From assembly GCF_024168645.1 (NCBI RefSeq), contig NZ_JALJWF010000001.1, positions 5,335,501-5,399,500 on the forward strand: DNA of 64,000 nucleotides, written 5' to 3'. The translations under genes were made by a program, and so were the position numbers. A model generated the notes under the pieces. The model ran no database searches and was not told where the DNA came from. It saw only the letters and a list, made by a program, of their open reading frames with translations. Each line of letters opens with the position of its first letter. Position 1 is the first letter of the stretch. This DNA comes from Pseudomonas sp. GGS8. Its GTDB lineage: Bacteria; Pseudomonadota; Gammaproteobacteria; Pseudomonadales; Pseudomonadaceae. Shown here piece after piece: positions 1-8,998 of the stretch.

Positions 1-1038
1 CGAGAGGTTGGCGACGATGATCGTCGAGTCCTTGCTGGTCAGGTCGTAGAACTTGGACTCCAGCACCCGGGTCATGCCGTCGCCGTAACCGGTGGGCAAG
101 TGCGAGATCCAGGTGGGAATGTTGAGGATCGAATACGGCAGCACATTCCACGCCGTCGAAGCGTAATGGTCGTTGAAGCTGACGATGTTATCGGTCGCCG
201 AATCCTTGGGAGCATCGTGCACGCCTACCGTGGCCAGGTTGGCCGACGAGCCATCGAGGGCGCGAAACACCGGGTCGTTTTCATAACCGATGTTCAGCAC
301 TTTATCGCTGCTGCTTTGGGTCGGCGACGCGTAGGCGATGTAGTTGGAATCCTGGTAGAAGCCGGACCACTTTTCACCGCTCAAATCCGCCAGGCTGTTG
401 ACCGCCAAACCGCCGAGGCTGTGGCCGCTGACCAGCACATCGCTGCCTGACAGCCCATTGGCCTGGGCAAACGCCGCGACTTTGCCGAGCAAATTGCCAA
501 AGGCTTCGCCCACATAGTTTTTCGCGTAATCCTTGGGGCCGAGCGCCGCCAGCAGATCGTTAATCACATCACCGATGGAATCGCCGATCTGGATTTCCCG
601 TGGGCCGCTGGTGCCACGAAAGGCGATGCCGATTTCCGCGAGATGGCCCTGGGCGTCGTACTTGCCGAGGATTTCCACTTGGGCGCTGGTGTAACCGGCC
701 TTCTCGCCGAAGAAGGTTCCGCGAACATCGGTTTTGCCGTCATAGCCCAGTTGCGCGGCGGTGATCGGGGTCCAGCCGGCCTTTTGCACGGCATCAAGCG
801 CGGCCTTTTCCGAATCGGGGTTCCAGGGAATGCCGGGAATCACGCCCTGGGAATCGGTGCCGCCGATCAGCGCGGTCACCAGGGTGGCCGGCAAACCCAG
901 GCCGAAGCCGTTTTGCTGGTAACCGGTGGCGAAACCGTTGTCGAGGTTGTGATAGGAATACAGCGTGATGGCCATGGCATCGCTGAACAACGCCTTGGAA
1001 TCTGCTGTGCTGAAGTTTTTGTAGTCATACACACCCAT
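1..1038 (-). CDS. Family I.3 RTX lipase/polyurethanase, 3' end outside window
   Basis: This is the N-terminal 346 residues of an extracellular true lipase; the reading frame is open to the left edge, so the C-terminal RTX part is not seen. The start is the ATG at 1038 (MGVYDYKNF), the same opening as the neighbouring lipase (MGLFDYKNA). The nucleophile elbow GHSLGG is present, followed by an NIGYENDPVFR stretch that carries the presumed catalytic Asp region. There is no Sec signal peptide, as expected for a substrate secreted in one step by the AprDEF type I exporter encoded upstream. It is paralogous to the lipase at 1139-2836 over its whole visible length, so the pair arose by duplication. 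Lipase family is secure; substrate preference (triglyceride or polyester/polyurethane) is inference from PueA/PueB-like relatives. Confidence 0.9.
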   Translation of the reverse strand, partial: MGVYDYKNFSTADSKALFSDAMAITLYSYHNLDNGFATGYQQNGFGLGLPATLVTALIGGTDSQGVIPGIPWNPDSEKAALDAVQKAGWTPITAAQLGYDGKTDVRGTFFGEKAGYTSAQVEILGKYDAQGHLAEIGIAFRGTSGPREIQIGDSIGDVINDLLAALGPKDYAKNYVGEAFGNLLGKVAAFAQANGLSGSDVLVSGHSLGGLAVNSLADLSGEKWSGFYQDSNYIAYASPTQSSSDKVLNIGYENDPVFRALDGSSANLATVGVHDAPKDSATDNIVSFNDHYASTAWNVLPYSILNIPTWISHLPTGYGDGMTRVLESKFYDLTSKDSTIIVANLS

Positions 1039-1138
1039 TGGTATTGCCTCTCTCTTTGTTGGAATTGTCAGAGATAGCTCACAGCCAGGACGCCTCGATT
1101 ACGAAGCGCCCCGGAGCCTCTAGTGCATGCAGCAGCCT

Positions 1139-2836
1139 TTACGCAAACGTAATTCCCGAAGCCGACAGGTTATCCAGTCCCACCCCCACCAGCGTCACGG
1201 CGTAATCGCCAATCTTCAGCACCGTGTCGTTGCCGGCCTGTGAAGCATGCCGGGTGTAGTCATAGCCCTGCCCCGCGCCCTGGACGCCCATGAACACCAG
1301 TTTGTCGCTGCCCTGGTAGCCATTGATCGCGTCGAAACCGAAGGCGCCGCTGAACAGGAAGGTGTTGTTGCCGCCCGAGGCATGCATCACGTCATTGCCC
1401 GTGCCACCGACGAAGGTCACGTGGCTTTTGTCGCTGCGCAGCAGGTCGTTGCCGGCGTTGCCAAACAGCCAGTCACCGTCGACGCTGGCTACCAGCGTGT
1501 TGCTGTCGGCATCGCCGTTGAGCGAGTGGTTGTAGTGGGTCAGTTCCGTGCCATTGAGCAAGCCATTGGCGGTGACGTTGTAGGTCACCTCCTTGCTGCC
1601 CCACCACGAGCCCGATTCCTTGCTCACCAGCGCGCCGATGTCGCGGGTCATGCTGATGCCGCCGTAAGCGTCGCGCACATACAGGGTGCCGTCGCCGTCA
1701 TGGGCAAAGCTGAAGTTCTGCAACGGCTTCTGCAGCTCGAAGGTGTTGCTGCCCTTGCCGCCCAGCAGCAGGTTATAGCCACCGTCATCGCGGAACCGGT
1801 CGTTACCGTCTCGCCCTTCGATGAAGTCGTTGCCGGCGCCGCCCTTGAGTAAGTCATTGCTGTCGGTGCCGATGATGAACGTGCTGCCGGTGTGGGGCTC
1901 GCCGCTGCGGCCCAGGTCTTCGACCCAGGTGGTGCCTCGGGACGACTCCGACAGGTTGGAAACGATCAGCGTCGAGTCCTTGTCGGTGAGGTCGTAGAAG
2001 CGCGAGTCGATCACCCGGTTCAAGCCATCGGCATAGCCCAACGAACCATGGGCCGACCAGTTCAGCGGGTTGAGAATGCTGAACGGCACGAGGTTCTGCG
2101 CGGTGGATGCGTATTGGTCATTGAAATTGACGATGTTGTTGGTCGCCGAATCCTGATGACCGTCGTGCTTGCCCAGCGAGCCACTGCTGAACGTGGTGCC
2201 GTCGAGCACGCGAAACACCGGGTCGTTCTCGTAACCGATGTTCAGCACGTTGTTGCCGGTGGCGCTTTGGGTCGGCGAGGCGAAGGCGATGTAGTTGGCG
2301 TCCTTGAAGAAACCACCCCAGTTATTACCGCTCAACTCCGCCAGGCTGTTGACCCCCAACCCGCCGAGGCTATGCCCGCTGACCAGTACGTCTTTGGCGC
2401 TCAGGCCCTGGGCAATGGCAAACGCGGCGACGTTTTTGAGCAAGGTGTCGAAGGCGTTTTTTGCGTAGTTCGTTGCATAGTCCACCGGGCCGACCGCGGC
2501 CAGCAGGTTGTTTTTCATGTCGCCGAAGGTGTCGCTGTAGCCCAGGCCACCCGTGCCACGGAAGGCGATACCGAGACCGATCAGCTTTCCTAAACCGTCG
2601 TATTTACCGAGGATTTCGGCTTCGGCACTGGTGAAGCCGTCCTTCTCGCCATAGAAGGTGCCTTGAGGCCCGACCTTGCCCTGATAGCCCAAGGCTGTCG
2701 CGCCAATCGGCGCCCAAGCCGTCGCCGGCAGTGGCTGGCCGGTGGGCGTGTACGCGTAGAGCGTCAGCGCGATCGCGTCGGAGTACAACGCCTTGCCGGC
2801 CGCACTGCCGGCATTTTTGTAATCAAACAGTCCCAT
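1139..2836 (-). CDS. Family I.3 RTX lipase/polyurethanase (PueB/LipA-like)
   Basis: This is a complete 565-residue extracellular lipase. The N-terminal half is the alpha/beta-hydrolase domain with GHSLGG (nucleophile Ser156) and a downstream NIGYENDPVFR segment. The C-terminal half carries glycine/aspartate-rich RTX nonapeptides such as GGAGNDFIEG near residue 335 and LFGNAGNDLL near 455, which bind calcium after secretion. No N-terminal signal peptide is present, and the uncleaved C-terminus (GITFA) fits type I secretion through AprDEF. The length matches the PueB subgroup better than the shorter TliA-type lipases. It lies 23 nt downstream of prtA on the same strand and is followed by a second lipase, so it probably sits at the distal end of the apr transcript or has a local promoter. 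Confidence 0.92.
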   Translation of the reverse strand: MGLFDYKNAGSAAGKALYSDAIALTLYAYTPTGQPLPATAWAPIGATALGYQGKVGPQGTFYGEKDGFTSAEAEILGKYDGLGKLIGLGIAFRGTGGLGYSDTFGDMKNNLLAAVGPVDYATNYAKNAFDTLLKNVAAFAIAQGLSAKDVLVSGHSLGGLGVNSLAELSGNNWGGFFKDANYIAFASPTQSATGNNVLNIGYENDPVFRVLDGTTFSSGSLGKHDGHQDSATNNIVNFNDQYASTAQNLVPFSILNPLNWSAHGSLGYADGLNRVIDSRFYDLTDKDSTLIVSNLSESSRGTTWVEDLGRSGEPHTGSTFIIGTDSNDLLKGGAGNDFIEGRDGNDRFRDDGGYNLLLGGKGSNTFELQKPLQNFSFAHDGDGTLYVRDAYGGISMTRDIGALVSKESGSWWGSKEVTYNVTANGLLNGTELTHYNHSLNGDADSNTLVASVDGDWLFGNAGNDLLRSDKSHVTFVGGTGNDVMHASGGNNTFLFSGAFGFDAINGYQGSDKLVFMGVQGAGQGYDYTRHASQAGNDTVLKIGDYAVTLVGVGLDNLSASGITFA

Positions 2837-2859
2837 GTTGTGGCTTCCTTTGCGTCGAA

Positions 2860-5800
2860 TCAGAACTGCCAGTCCAGGGTCAGGCCCACACCGTGGTCTT
2901 TTTCCCGGGAGCCGAGCAGCCCGTTGTAATCCAGGTTCAAACGGGTATCGCGGCCCAGCGCCAGTCCGGCACGAGCGCCGACCACCGCGGCATCGCGGTC
3001 CATCGACACGCTTTGCACGCTGAACGCGGTGTTGCCGTTGACGAAGGCCAGGTGGTCTTCGGAACGGGTGCTGCTCAGGTTGTGCTGCCAGCCGAGCGTG
3101 CCGGACAGTTCCAACTGGTGCTGGTCGGACAACAAAATGGCTTGGCTCGCCCGCAGGCCGAGGGTCGAGAGCACCGCGTCGCGATTGTTTTCACCGACCT
3201 TGAGTGCGGCGGCATCACCTTTTTCGCTGAAGCTGTCGCTGTTCAAATGCACGTAGGCCAGGTTGGCGAACGGCTCCAGCGCCAGCGGTTGCAGGTCCAG
3301 GCGATAGGCCGCTTCGGTGAACAGCTGTGCAGTCGTCGCATCGCGCTTGGATTTCTGCTTGCCGCTGACGTCACCGAATTGCAGGTCGCGTTTGACGTCG
3401 ATGCGATGCCAGCTGTAAGCACCGCCGACACTCAGGCGCAGCGCGTCGATTTCATGGCCCAGGTAGGCGCCCAAGTGGTAGCTGTCGACCGAGGCTGAAG
3501 AGTGTGTGCCATCGCCCATGCTCAACGAGCTGTCGCTGTAACCAGTGACGAAACCCAACCGCGTATGTTCAGTAATCAAGCCATCGACACCGGCCAGCAG
3601 CCCGCCGATGGAGCTGTTGGAATTGGCGTTGTCATGCCCGCCATCGCTCTTGCCCCAGGCGCCGAGCACTTTGAGCCAGGCATTGCTGCGGTCATCGGTC
3701 GGTGCCGCGGCGTCGAACAGATCGTGCTCGCGCAGACGTTCACCGACGGCATCGCGCAGGTAGCGGCTGTCGTTGATCAGCAGCGTGCCGATTGCCGGAT
3801 GAATTTCACCGGAGAGTTGCTGGAACGCTTGTTGCGCGTCAGCGGCGGTCGGTGACAGCAGCAGGGTTTCGTACAGCGAATTGCCTGCGCCCAGTTGCTC
3901 GGCGGCAGCGGCCACGGCGCGTTGGTTCGGGGTTTGGCCGGCGCTGGTGAAGGATGTTGCGTTACGCACCACGGCCAGTTGAATACCGCTGGCCGAATAG
4001 TCGAGGGTGCCGCCAAGGAACAGGTAATCCGGCACCACCGCACCGAAGCGCCCTTCGATTCCGCCGGCCGCTTGCAGGATGTTGTACTGAGTGCCGAGCA
4101 GGGTTTTCGCTTCGCTGGTGGTCAGCAGCGTCGGGCTGTTTTCCAGGGACAGGCTGACGGTGGCGCCCTCGATCACTGCCTTGCCGCCGGCGATGATCTG
4201 GTCGCTGCGGGTGGGCGACAGCTCTACGGCGTAGGTCGAACCAGGTTCGAAGGTCACGTCGCCCGCCACCTGCAAGGTGCCGATGGAGTTGCCGGGCGCC
4301 ACGGTGCCGCCGCTTTTTGCGGTCAGCGCCGCGATGCTGCCGTTACCGCCGAGGATGCCGCTGTTGTTGACGGTGACCGCCGACAGCAGCGAACCGTTGA
4401 TCGCCAATCGCCCCTGATTGACCAGAGTCGGGCCGGTGTAGGTGTTGGCGCCGGTCAGCACCAGCGTGCCGATGCCCTGCTTGGTCAGGCCGCCATGGCC
4501 GGAAATGTCGTTGCGCCAGAAGTCGAGCCCGCAGTGCACGTCATTGCACACGCGCTCGGTGGGTTTGCCGGCGTCGATGATCGCGCCGATGCCCGGCAAG
4601 TCCGCGACAAACTGGCTGGAGCCGTAGGCGCCGTCGATGCGGAACTCTTCGGGAATGTCCTGCTCGGTGACGAACATCGCCGGGCCGTCGATGCCTTTGC
4701 GCAGGTTGATCATGCCCCAGCCGTACAGCGCGTCGACGCCCGGTGCGCCGAGGTCGGTGGCGGTGGTGCGCAGCACGCTGGCGACTTGGGCGCCAGTCAT
4801 GTACGGAAAGCGCTCCATCAACACCGCCGCCGAGCCGGCAACGTGCGGCGCCGCCATCGAGGTGCCGTTGTAGTTGGCGTAGCCGGTGGTCAGGTCAGCG
4901 GCATTGGTGCCGCTGATGATCGAGCTGTAGATGCGGCTGCCCGGTGCCGACACGCAGAAACTCGCGGTGTAGCCGCAGCGCGACGAGAAGGTGCTGATGA
5001 TGTAGAGGTCGGGGCTGTTGATGTCCGGGTTCTTCTGCAACGCGGCGACGGTCATCCAGTTAGGCGCGATCTGCGGGACGAAGTAACCGAGGCCGGCGAT
5101 GGCGTCCGGGTTGTTGAGGTTGTAGTCGTTGCCGGCAGCGAAGATCGTGACGATGCCGCTGCGGGCAGCGGCGATGGCGCCGTCGTAGGCACCGCCGGGT
5201 TTGGTCCCCAGCAAGGTCTGGATTTCGTTGAATTGCAGTTGCGCGTCTTGCACGGTGAAGTGCGGGTACGCCGGGTCCCGGCCACCCAGGTCGAAGCGGT
5301 CGGTGATGCCGATGCCCCAGCTGTTGTTGATGATCCGCGCGCCGCTGGCGATCAGGGCATCCCAACCGGCCTTGTACACCGCGCCGTCGTTGCCGCGAAT
5401 GATGCCGTCTTCCGGGCCAGGGTCACCGTTGTCGGCGCTGATGATCTGCCCGCCGAAGGCGACGCCGTGCATCGGCCCGCCATCGCGACTGCCCGCGGCG
5501 ATTCCGCCAACGTGGGTACCGTGGGCGCCGAGTTTGCCGTTGGAACCTACCGAGGGCGAACCGTCATAGAGAAAGGCGTCCCCGGCTTTGACCGGAATGT
5601 ACGGGTCGGTGTACTCGCGGATGCCGCTGGTGACCAGGGTTATTACCTTGTTGGCCCCGGAAAACTCCGGGTGCAAGGCGTAGACCGGTTGGTCGAAGAT
5701 CCCCAGTTTCACCCCTTTGCCGGTGTAACCGGCGGCGTAGGCCTCCTGAGCGTTGATCGCGCCCAGGCCCCAGTCGGCGTTGAACTCCGAGCTGCGCCAG

Positions 5801-5907
5801 CTATCGGGATCGCCTGTCCTGCCGTTTTCCACGTAGGGCGCCGCGTGTGCGGTGCCCAGGGTTGCCAGTGCGCAGAGCAAGGCAAGATTGTTGTACTTGT
5901 TATCCAT
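2860..5907 (-). CDS. prtA: Autotransporter serine protease (subtilase passenger)
   Basis: This gene encodes a 1015-residue type V secreted protease. A signal peptide covers about residues 1-23 (hydrophobic run then AHAA). The S8 passenger has the catalytic triad in standard motifs: Asp72 in GIFDQP, His129 in GAHGTHVGG and Ser350 in NGTSMAAPHVAG. An autotransporter-associated repeat region follows (LTGANTYTGPT near residue 490), then a C-terminal beta-barrel of about 280 residues ending in an aromatic (LDWQF), the usual signal for outer-membrane insertion. A TTG three bases earlier could also be read, but the ATG at 5907 with AAGGA upstream is preferred. It lies between the apr exporter genes and the lipases, the order seen in fluorescens-group pseudomonads. 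Its own barrel means it does not need AprDEF. Confidence 0.92.
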   Translation of the reverse strand: MDNKYNNLALLCALATLGTAHAAPYVENGRTGDPDSWRSSEFNADWGLGAINAQEAYAAGYTGKGVKLGIFDQPVYALHPEFSGANKVITLVTSGIREYTDPYIPVKAGDAFLYDGSPSVGSNGKLGAHGTHVGGIAAGSRDGGPMHGVAFGGQIISADNGDPGPEDGIIRGNDGAVYKAGWDALIASGARIINNSWGIGITDRFDLGGRDPAYPHFTVQDAQLQFNEIQTLLGTKPGGAYDGAIAAARSGIVTIFAAGNDYNLNNPDAIAGLGYFVPQIAPNWMTVAALQKNPDINSPDLYIISTFSSRCGYTASFCVSAPGSRIYSSIISGTNAADLTTGYANYNGTSMAAPHVAGSAAVLMERFPYMTGAQVASVLRTTATDLGAPGVDALYGWGMINLRKGIDGPAMFVTEQDIPEEFRIDGAYGSSQFVADLPGIGAIIDAGKPTERVCNDVHCGLDFWRNDISGHGGLTKQGIGTLVLTGANTYTGPTLVNQGRLAINGSLLSAVTVNNSGILGGNGSIAALTAKSGGTVAPGNSIGTLQVAGDVTFEPGSTYAVELSPTRSDQIIAGGKAVIEGATVSLSLENSPTLLTTSEAKTLLGTQYNILQAAGGIEGRFGAVVPDYLFLGGTLDYSASGIQLAVVRNATSFTSAGQTPNQRAVAAAAEQLGAGNSLYETLLLSPTAADAQQAFQQLSGEIHPAIGTLLINDSRYLRDAVGERLREHDLFDAAAPTDDRSNAWLKVLGAWGKSDGGHDNANSNSSIGGLLAGVDGLITEHTRLGFVTGYSDSSLSMGDGTHSSASVDSYHLGAYLGHEIDALRLSVGGAYSWHRIDVKRDLQFGDVSGKQKSKRDATTAQLFTEAAYRLDLQPLALEPFANLAYVHLNSDSFSEKGDAAALKVGENNRDAVLSTLGLRASQAILLSDQHQLELSGTLGWQHNLSSTRSEDHLAFVNGNTAFSVQSVSMDRDAAVVGARAGLALGRDTRLNLDYNGLLGSREKDHGVGLTLDWQF

Positions 5908-5983
5908 CAAGCTACCGTCCTTAGTTGTGTTGCCAAAATCCTTGTGGCCAGGGGGTCCAATTCCTCTGAGTTAAGGCGCGGAA

Positions 5984-6015
5984 CCTGTGGGAGCGGGCTT
6001 GCCCGCTCCCACAGG
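5984..6015. repeat. Perfect palindromic REP-like hairpin
   Basis: A 15-bp perfect stem (CCTGTGGGAGCGGGC and its complement) with a two-base TT loop lies between prtA and the autotransporter remnant. It resembles the extragenic palindromes scattered in fluorescens-group genomes. It sits inside the apparent apr transcript and has no T-tract, so it is more likely a REP unit or RNA-stabilising hairpin than an intrinsic terminator. Confidence 0.7.
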
Positions 6016-6041
6016 GATTGCGCCAAGCCCCCTCGCCTGCG

Positions 6042-6203
6042 TTAAAACTGCCAATTGAGAGTCAGCCTGACTCCATGGCTCTTCTCACGGCTGGCCAGTT
6101 GGCCGGTGTAATCGAGGTTCAACCGAATGTCCCGGCTCAAGACCAGGCTGGCATGGACGCCCACCCGCGCCGCATCGCGAACCAGCGGCGAGCTTTCCAC
6201 CAC
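6042..6203 (-). pseudogene. 3' remnant of a second autotransporter gene
   Basis: The last ~53 codons of an autotransporter beta-barrel survive here without any passenger. The peptide ends RDIRLNLDYTGQLASREK then SHGVRLTLNWQF, which lines up with the end of PrtA (RDTRLNLDYNGLLGSREK then DHGVGLTLDWQF). Upstream of about 6203 the homology stops, and the open frame runs into unrelated sequence and a REP element just after the aprF stop. Related loci in fluorescens-group strains commonly carry two autotransporter genes (prtA and prtB), so this is best read as the stump of the second one. It is very unlikely to make a functional protein. Confidence 0.82.
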
Positions 6204-6237
6204 GCCCATAAGCGCAATGGGTGATTCAACGGACCTA

Positions 6238-6276
6238 TCGCATCCGAACGGGGGCAAGCCCCCTCGCCACAAGGGT
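6238..6276. repeat. REP element abutting aprF stop
   Basis: On the minus strand this reads GTGGCGAGGGGGCTTGCCCC followed by CGTTCGGATGCG, a typical Pseudomonas REP with the GGGGGCTTGCCCCC palindrome. It lies directly after the aprF stop codon and marks the upstream edge of the truncated autotransporter gene. The same class recurs at 21407-21560. Confidence 0.8.
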
Positions 6277-7646
6277 TACTGAATCTTCGTTGGCCGGCCT
6301 TGGCCGAACGCCTCATCCACCTTGGCCAAGTCCTGTTCGTTCAAGGTGCCGGCGTAGTAGTGCAATTTGGTCCAGGCCATCAGATAGTCGTAGCGTGCCT
6401 GCGCCAGATCCCGGCGGGTGGTAAATAGTTGTTGTTCGGCATTCAAGGCGTCGAGGTTGACCCGCTCGCCACCCAGAATGCTTTGCTTGGTCGAGACCAC
6501 CAGCGCTTCAGCCGACGTCAGCGCTTTCTGATAAGCCCGCAACTTGTTGACCCCCGACAGGCAGGCGCTGAACTGGCGGCGTAGCTGGATCAAGGTTTCC
6601 CGGGTCTTGCCGTCCAGTTCGTACTCGGCCTGTTCCATGGTGCGGCTGGCCTGCCGGGTCGAGGCCGAGACCCCGCCGCCGGCATACAGCGGCACGTTGA
6701 CTTCGATGCCGATGGTGTTGGTGTCGTAGCGCTGGTTGTAGGTGTTGCCACTTTCCGATTCGTTCTGGCGCATCGAGGCGTAGGCGCTGACTTTCGGCAG
6801 ATGCCCGGCGCGGTTGCGTTCGACCTCATAGCGCGCCACTTCCACCGCCTGCCGTTGGGAGGCCAGGTTCGGGTTGTTGGCCACCGCCATCTCGTGCCAG
6901 GTGTCGTAATTGGCCGGTTGCAGGGTGAAGGTCTGGAAGTTCTGATCCAACGGCGTCAGGTCGCCAATGTCGATGGCGGCTACACCAATCAGGGCGCCCA
7001 GTTCCCGCAGAGCTGCATCCTGTTCGTCACGCGCCTCGATTTCCTCGGCGGTCGCCAGTTCGTAACGGGACTCGGCTTCGAGGATGTCGGTGCGCGTGCC
7101 TTCCCCTTGGCGGAACATCTGCTCGTTCTGCTGGAACTGCTCCTCGAAGGCTTTTTTCTTCGCGCGCGCGATGTCGATCTGGTCCTGAGCGAACAGCGCC
7201 TTGGTGTAATTCTCCAGCACGCGAACCAGCAGCTCCTGGCTCTTGCCCCGGAAGTTTTCATCGGCGAACAGCGATTGCGCCACGCCTTTGCGGTACGCCG
7301 CGTAAGCCTCGTAATCGAGCAATGGCTGTTGCAAGGTCAAGGTCGAGCCGTAGCTGCTGTAGTTGCGATCTTCACTCTGGCTGTTACCGCGGTCATTCAG
7401 TTGCGTGACCTTTGAGGAGTTACGCCCCTTGTTGTAGTTGTAACCCAGCTTCGGCAATAGCCCGGCGCGGCCGATGGCACGGTTTTCAAGGCCGGCATCG
7501 CGTTCCTTGATGGCGCCGAGGAACACCGGATCATTGCGTAACGCTTGCTCGTAGATTTCGAACGGCCCCAAGGCCATTGCGCTGTTGCACGTCAGCAACG
7601 CCAGGGTCGCTGCGAGCAGGGAAAGCTTATTCATACAACCGAACAT
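6276..7646 (-). CDS. aprF: Type I secretion outer-membrane channel AprF (TolC family)
   Basis: This is a 456-residue TolC-type outer-membrane factor, the exit duct of the AprDEF exporter. A Sec signal follows the start (hydrophobic run ending in NSAMA, cleavage before LGPFEIYEQA). The body shows the duplicated OEP helical repeats, for example ENYTKALFAQDQIDIARAKK and the C-terminal ARYDYLMAWTKLHYYAG. The ATG at 7646 has GAGG eight bases upstream and follows the aprE stop by two bases. An in-frame ATG at 7634 (MNKLSLLAATL) would give a more classical signal peptide and is a possible alternative. Gene order aprD-aprE-aprF with tight spacing shows translational coupling. Confidence 0.93.
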   Translation of the reverse strand: MFGCMNKLSLLAATLALLTCNSAMALGPFEIYEQALRNDPVFLGAIKERDAGLENRAIGRAGLLPKLGYNYNKGRNSSKVTQLNDRGNSQSEDRNYSSYGSTLTLQQPLLDYEAYAAYRKGVAQSLFADENFRGKSQELLVRVLENYTKALFAQDQIDIARAKKKAFEEQFQQNEQMFRQGEGTRTDILEAESRYELATAEEIEARDEQDAALRELGALIGVAAIDIGDLTPLDQNFQTFTLQPANYDTWHEMAVANNPNLASQRQAVEVARYEVERNRAGHLPKVSAYASMRQNESESGNTYNQRYDTNTIGIEVNVPLYAGGGVSASTRQASRTMEQAEYELDGKTRETLIQLRRQFSACLSGVNKLRAYQKALTSAEALVVSTKQSILGGERVNLDALNAEQQLFTTRRDLAQARYDYLMAWTKLHYYAGTLNEQDLAKVDEAFGQGRPTKIQ

Positions 7647-7648
7647 CC

Positions 7649-8998
7649 TTATTCCTCGGTCAACGCGGAGCCTGCCCGGTCGAGCAGCGGTTTGAACAGA
7701 TAGTTGAGGAGTGAACGTTCACCCGTGCGCACGAACATTTCTGCCGGCATGCCGGGTTTGATCACCAGGCCGTTGAGTTTTTCCATCGCCTGATCGCTGA
7801 CGCTGCTGCGCAGCACGTAATACGGCACACCGGTTTTCTCATCGACCATTTGGTCGGCGGAGATCAGGCTGACTTCGCCCGGCACTCGCGGGGTGCGGCT
7901 CTGGTTGAACGCGGTGAACAGAATGTCCACCGGCAAGTGCGTACCGACCTTGTCGATCAGGTTGATCGGCAAGTGCCCTTCCACTTCCAGGCGGGTGCCT
8001 TGCGGAACGATTTCCAGCAGCGACTCACCCTGGCGCACCACCGCGCCGACGGTATGAACCCCAAGGTTGACCGCGATGCCGTCGGCGGTGGCGATGATTT
8101 CACTGTGTTGCAGGTCGAAGCCGGCGGAAGTCAGTTGCTCTTCCAGGGTCACGCTTTTGAGCTGCGCGTCGGCCAACTGGCTGCGCACTTCCTTCTGGTA
8201 TTCCTCGCTGTGCTGTTGCAGCTTCAGCCGGGATTCAAGGATGCCCTGCTCGACCCGGCCACTTTCGCCGGTGTTCTCTGCCAACTGTTGCTGCACTTGC
8301 GACAACTGACGCTGGTACTCCATCAAGCGGTTGCGCGGGATGTAGCCGTTGTCTGCCAGGGGCTGCAGATTGTTCAGCTGTTGTTGCAGGGAGCTGGCTT
8401 GGGCCGTCAGGTCGGTGCGTGCGCGGCGCATGCCGGCCAGTTGCGCGCTGGCGCCTTCGATATTCGCGCGCAGGGCGGCTTGCTCACGGGAAAACGCTTC
8501 GCGACGGCTGCTGAACAATTGCCGTTGGCCTTCAAGCACCAGCGCCAGGCGCGGGTCAGGATCGTTGCTCAGTTCAGCGGGGAAACTCACCTGCTTGAGG
8601 TTGTCCCGTTCACTCTGCCAGCGCGCCAGGCTGGCCCATGCCATGCGGTATTGCGCTTGCAGCGATTGCACATCGGCCGCGACCTGGGTCTGGTCGAGGC
8701 GGAACAGCGGTTGGCCCTGTTTTACCACTTGGCCTTCGCGCACCAGAATCTGGCTGATCACGCCGTTGCTCATCGATTGCACGGCTTTGCGCTTGCCCGA
8801 GACCACAACGGTGCCCTGCACCGGGATGCCTTGATCGAGCGGCGCGAGGCTCGCCCAAGTGAAAAAACTACCGGCGCCGACAATCGCCAGAATCCAGCCC
8901 ATGCGGGCGAAGAAACGAGCGTCGCGCTCGGGGCGTTCGGCAATGTAATCGTGTTCCATCATCGCTTCGTTATCGTTGTTCATGCGTGTGCTGCTCAT
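7649..8998 (-). CDS. aprE: Type I secretion periplasmic adaptor AprE (HlyD family)
   Basis: A 449-residue membrane-fusion protein links the AprD ATPase to AprF. After a cytosolic N-terminus of about 30 residues there is one membrane anchor (WILAIVGAGSFFTWASLAPL). A barrel-sandwich half (VVVSGKRKAVQSMSNGVISQ), a long alpha-hairpin rich in Q/L heptads (about residues 130-290) and the second lipoyl half with EIVPQGTRLEVEGHL follow. The start ATG overlaps the aprD stop by four bases (ATGA), so the two are translationally coupled. The length is normal for HlyD/PrtE/AprE adaptors. Its role is defined by the neighbours: export of AprA and the RTX lipases. Confidence 0.94.
   Translation of the reverse strand: MSSTRMNNDNEAMMEHDYIAERPERDARFFARMGWILAIVGAGSFFTWASLAPLDQGIPVQGTVVVSGKRKAVQSMSNGVISQILVREGQVVKQGQPLFRLDQTQVAADVQSLQAQYRMAWASLARWQSERDNLKQVSFPAELSNDPDPRLALVLEGQRQLFSSRREAFSREQAALRANIEGASAQLAGMRRARTDLTAQASSLQQQLNNLQPLADNGYIPRNRLMEYQRQLSQVQQQLAENTGESGRVEQGILESRLKLQQHSEEYQKEVRSQLADAQLKSVTLEEQLTSAGFDLQHSEIIATADGIAVNLGVHTVGAVVRQGESLLEIVPQGTRLEVEGHLPINLIDKVGTHLPVDILFTAFNQSRTPRVPGEVSLISADQMVDEKTGVPYYVLRSSVSDQAMEKLNGLVIKPGMPAEMFVRTGERSLLNYLFKPLLDRAGSALTEE

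Noticed and set aside
3895..6045. 716-codon plus-strand frame opposite prtA
   Set aside because: Antisense shadow of a high-GC coding gene. The protein is Arg/Gly/Val/Asp-rich without domains, whereas the opposite strand encodes a clear autotransporter protease.
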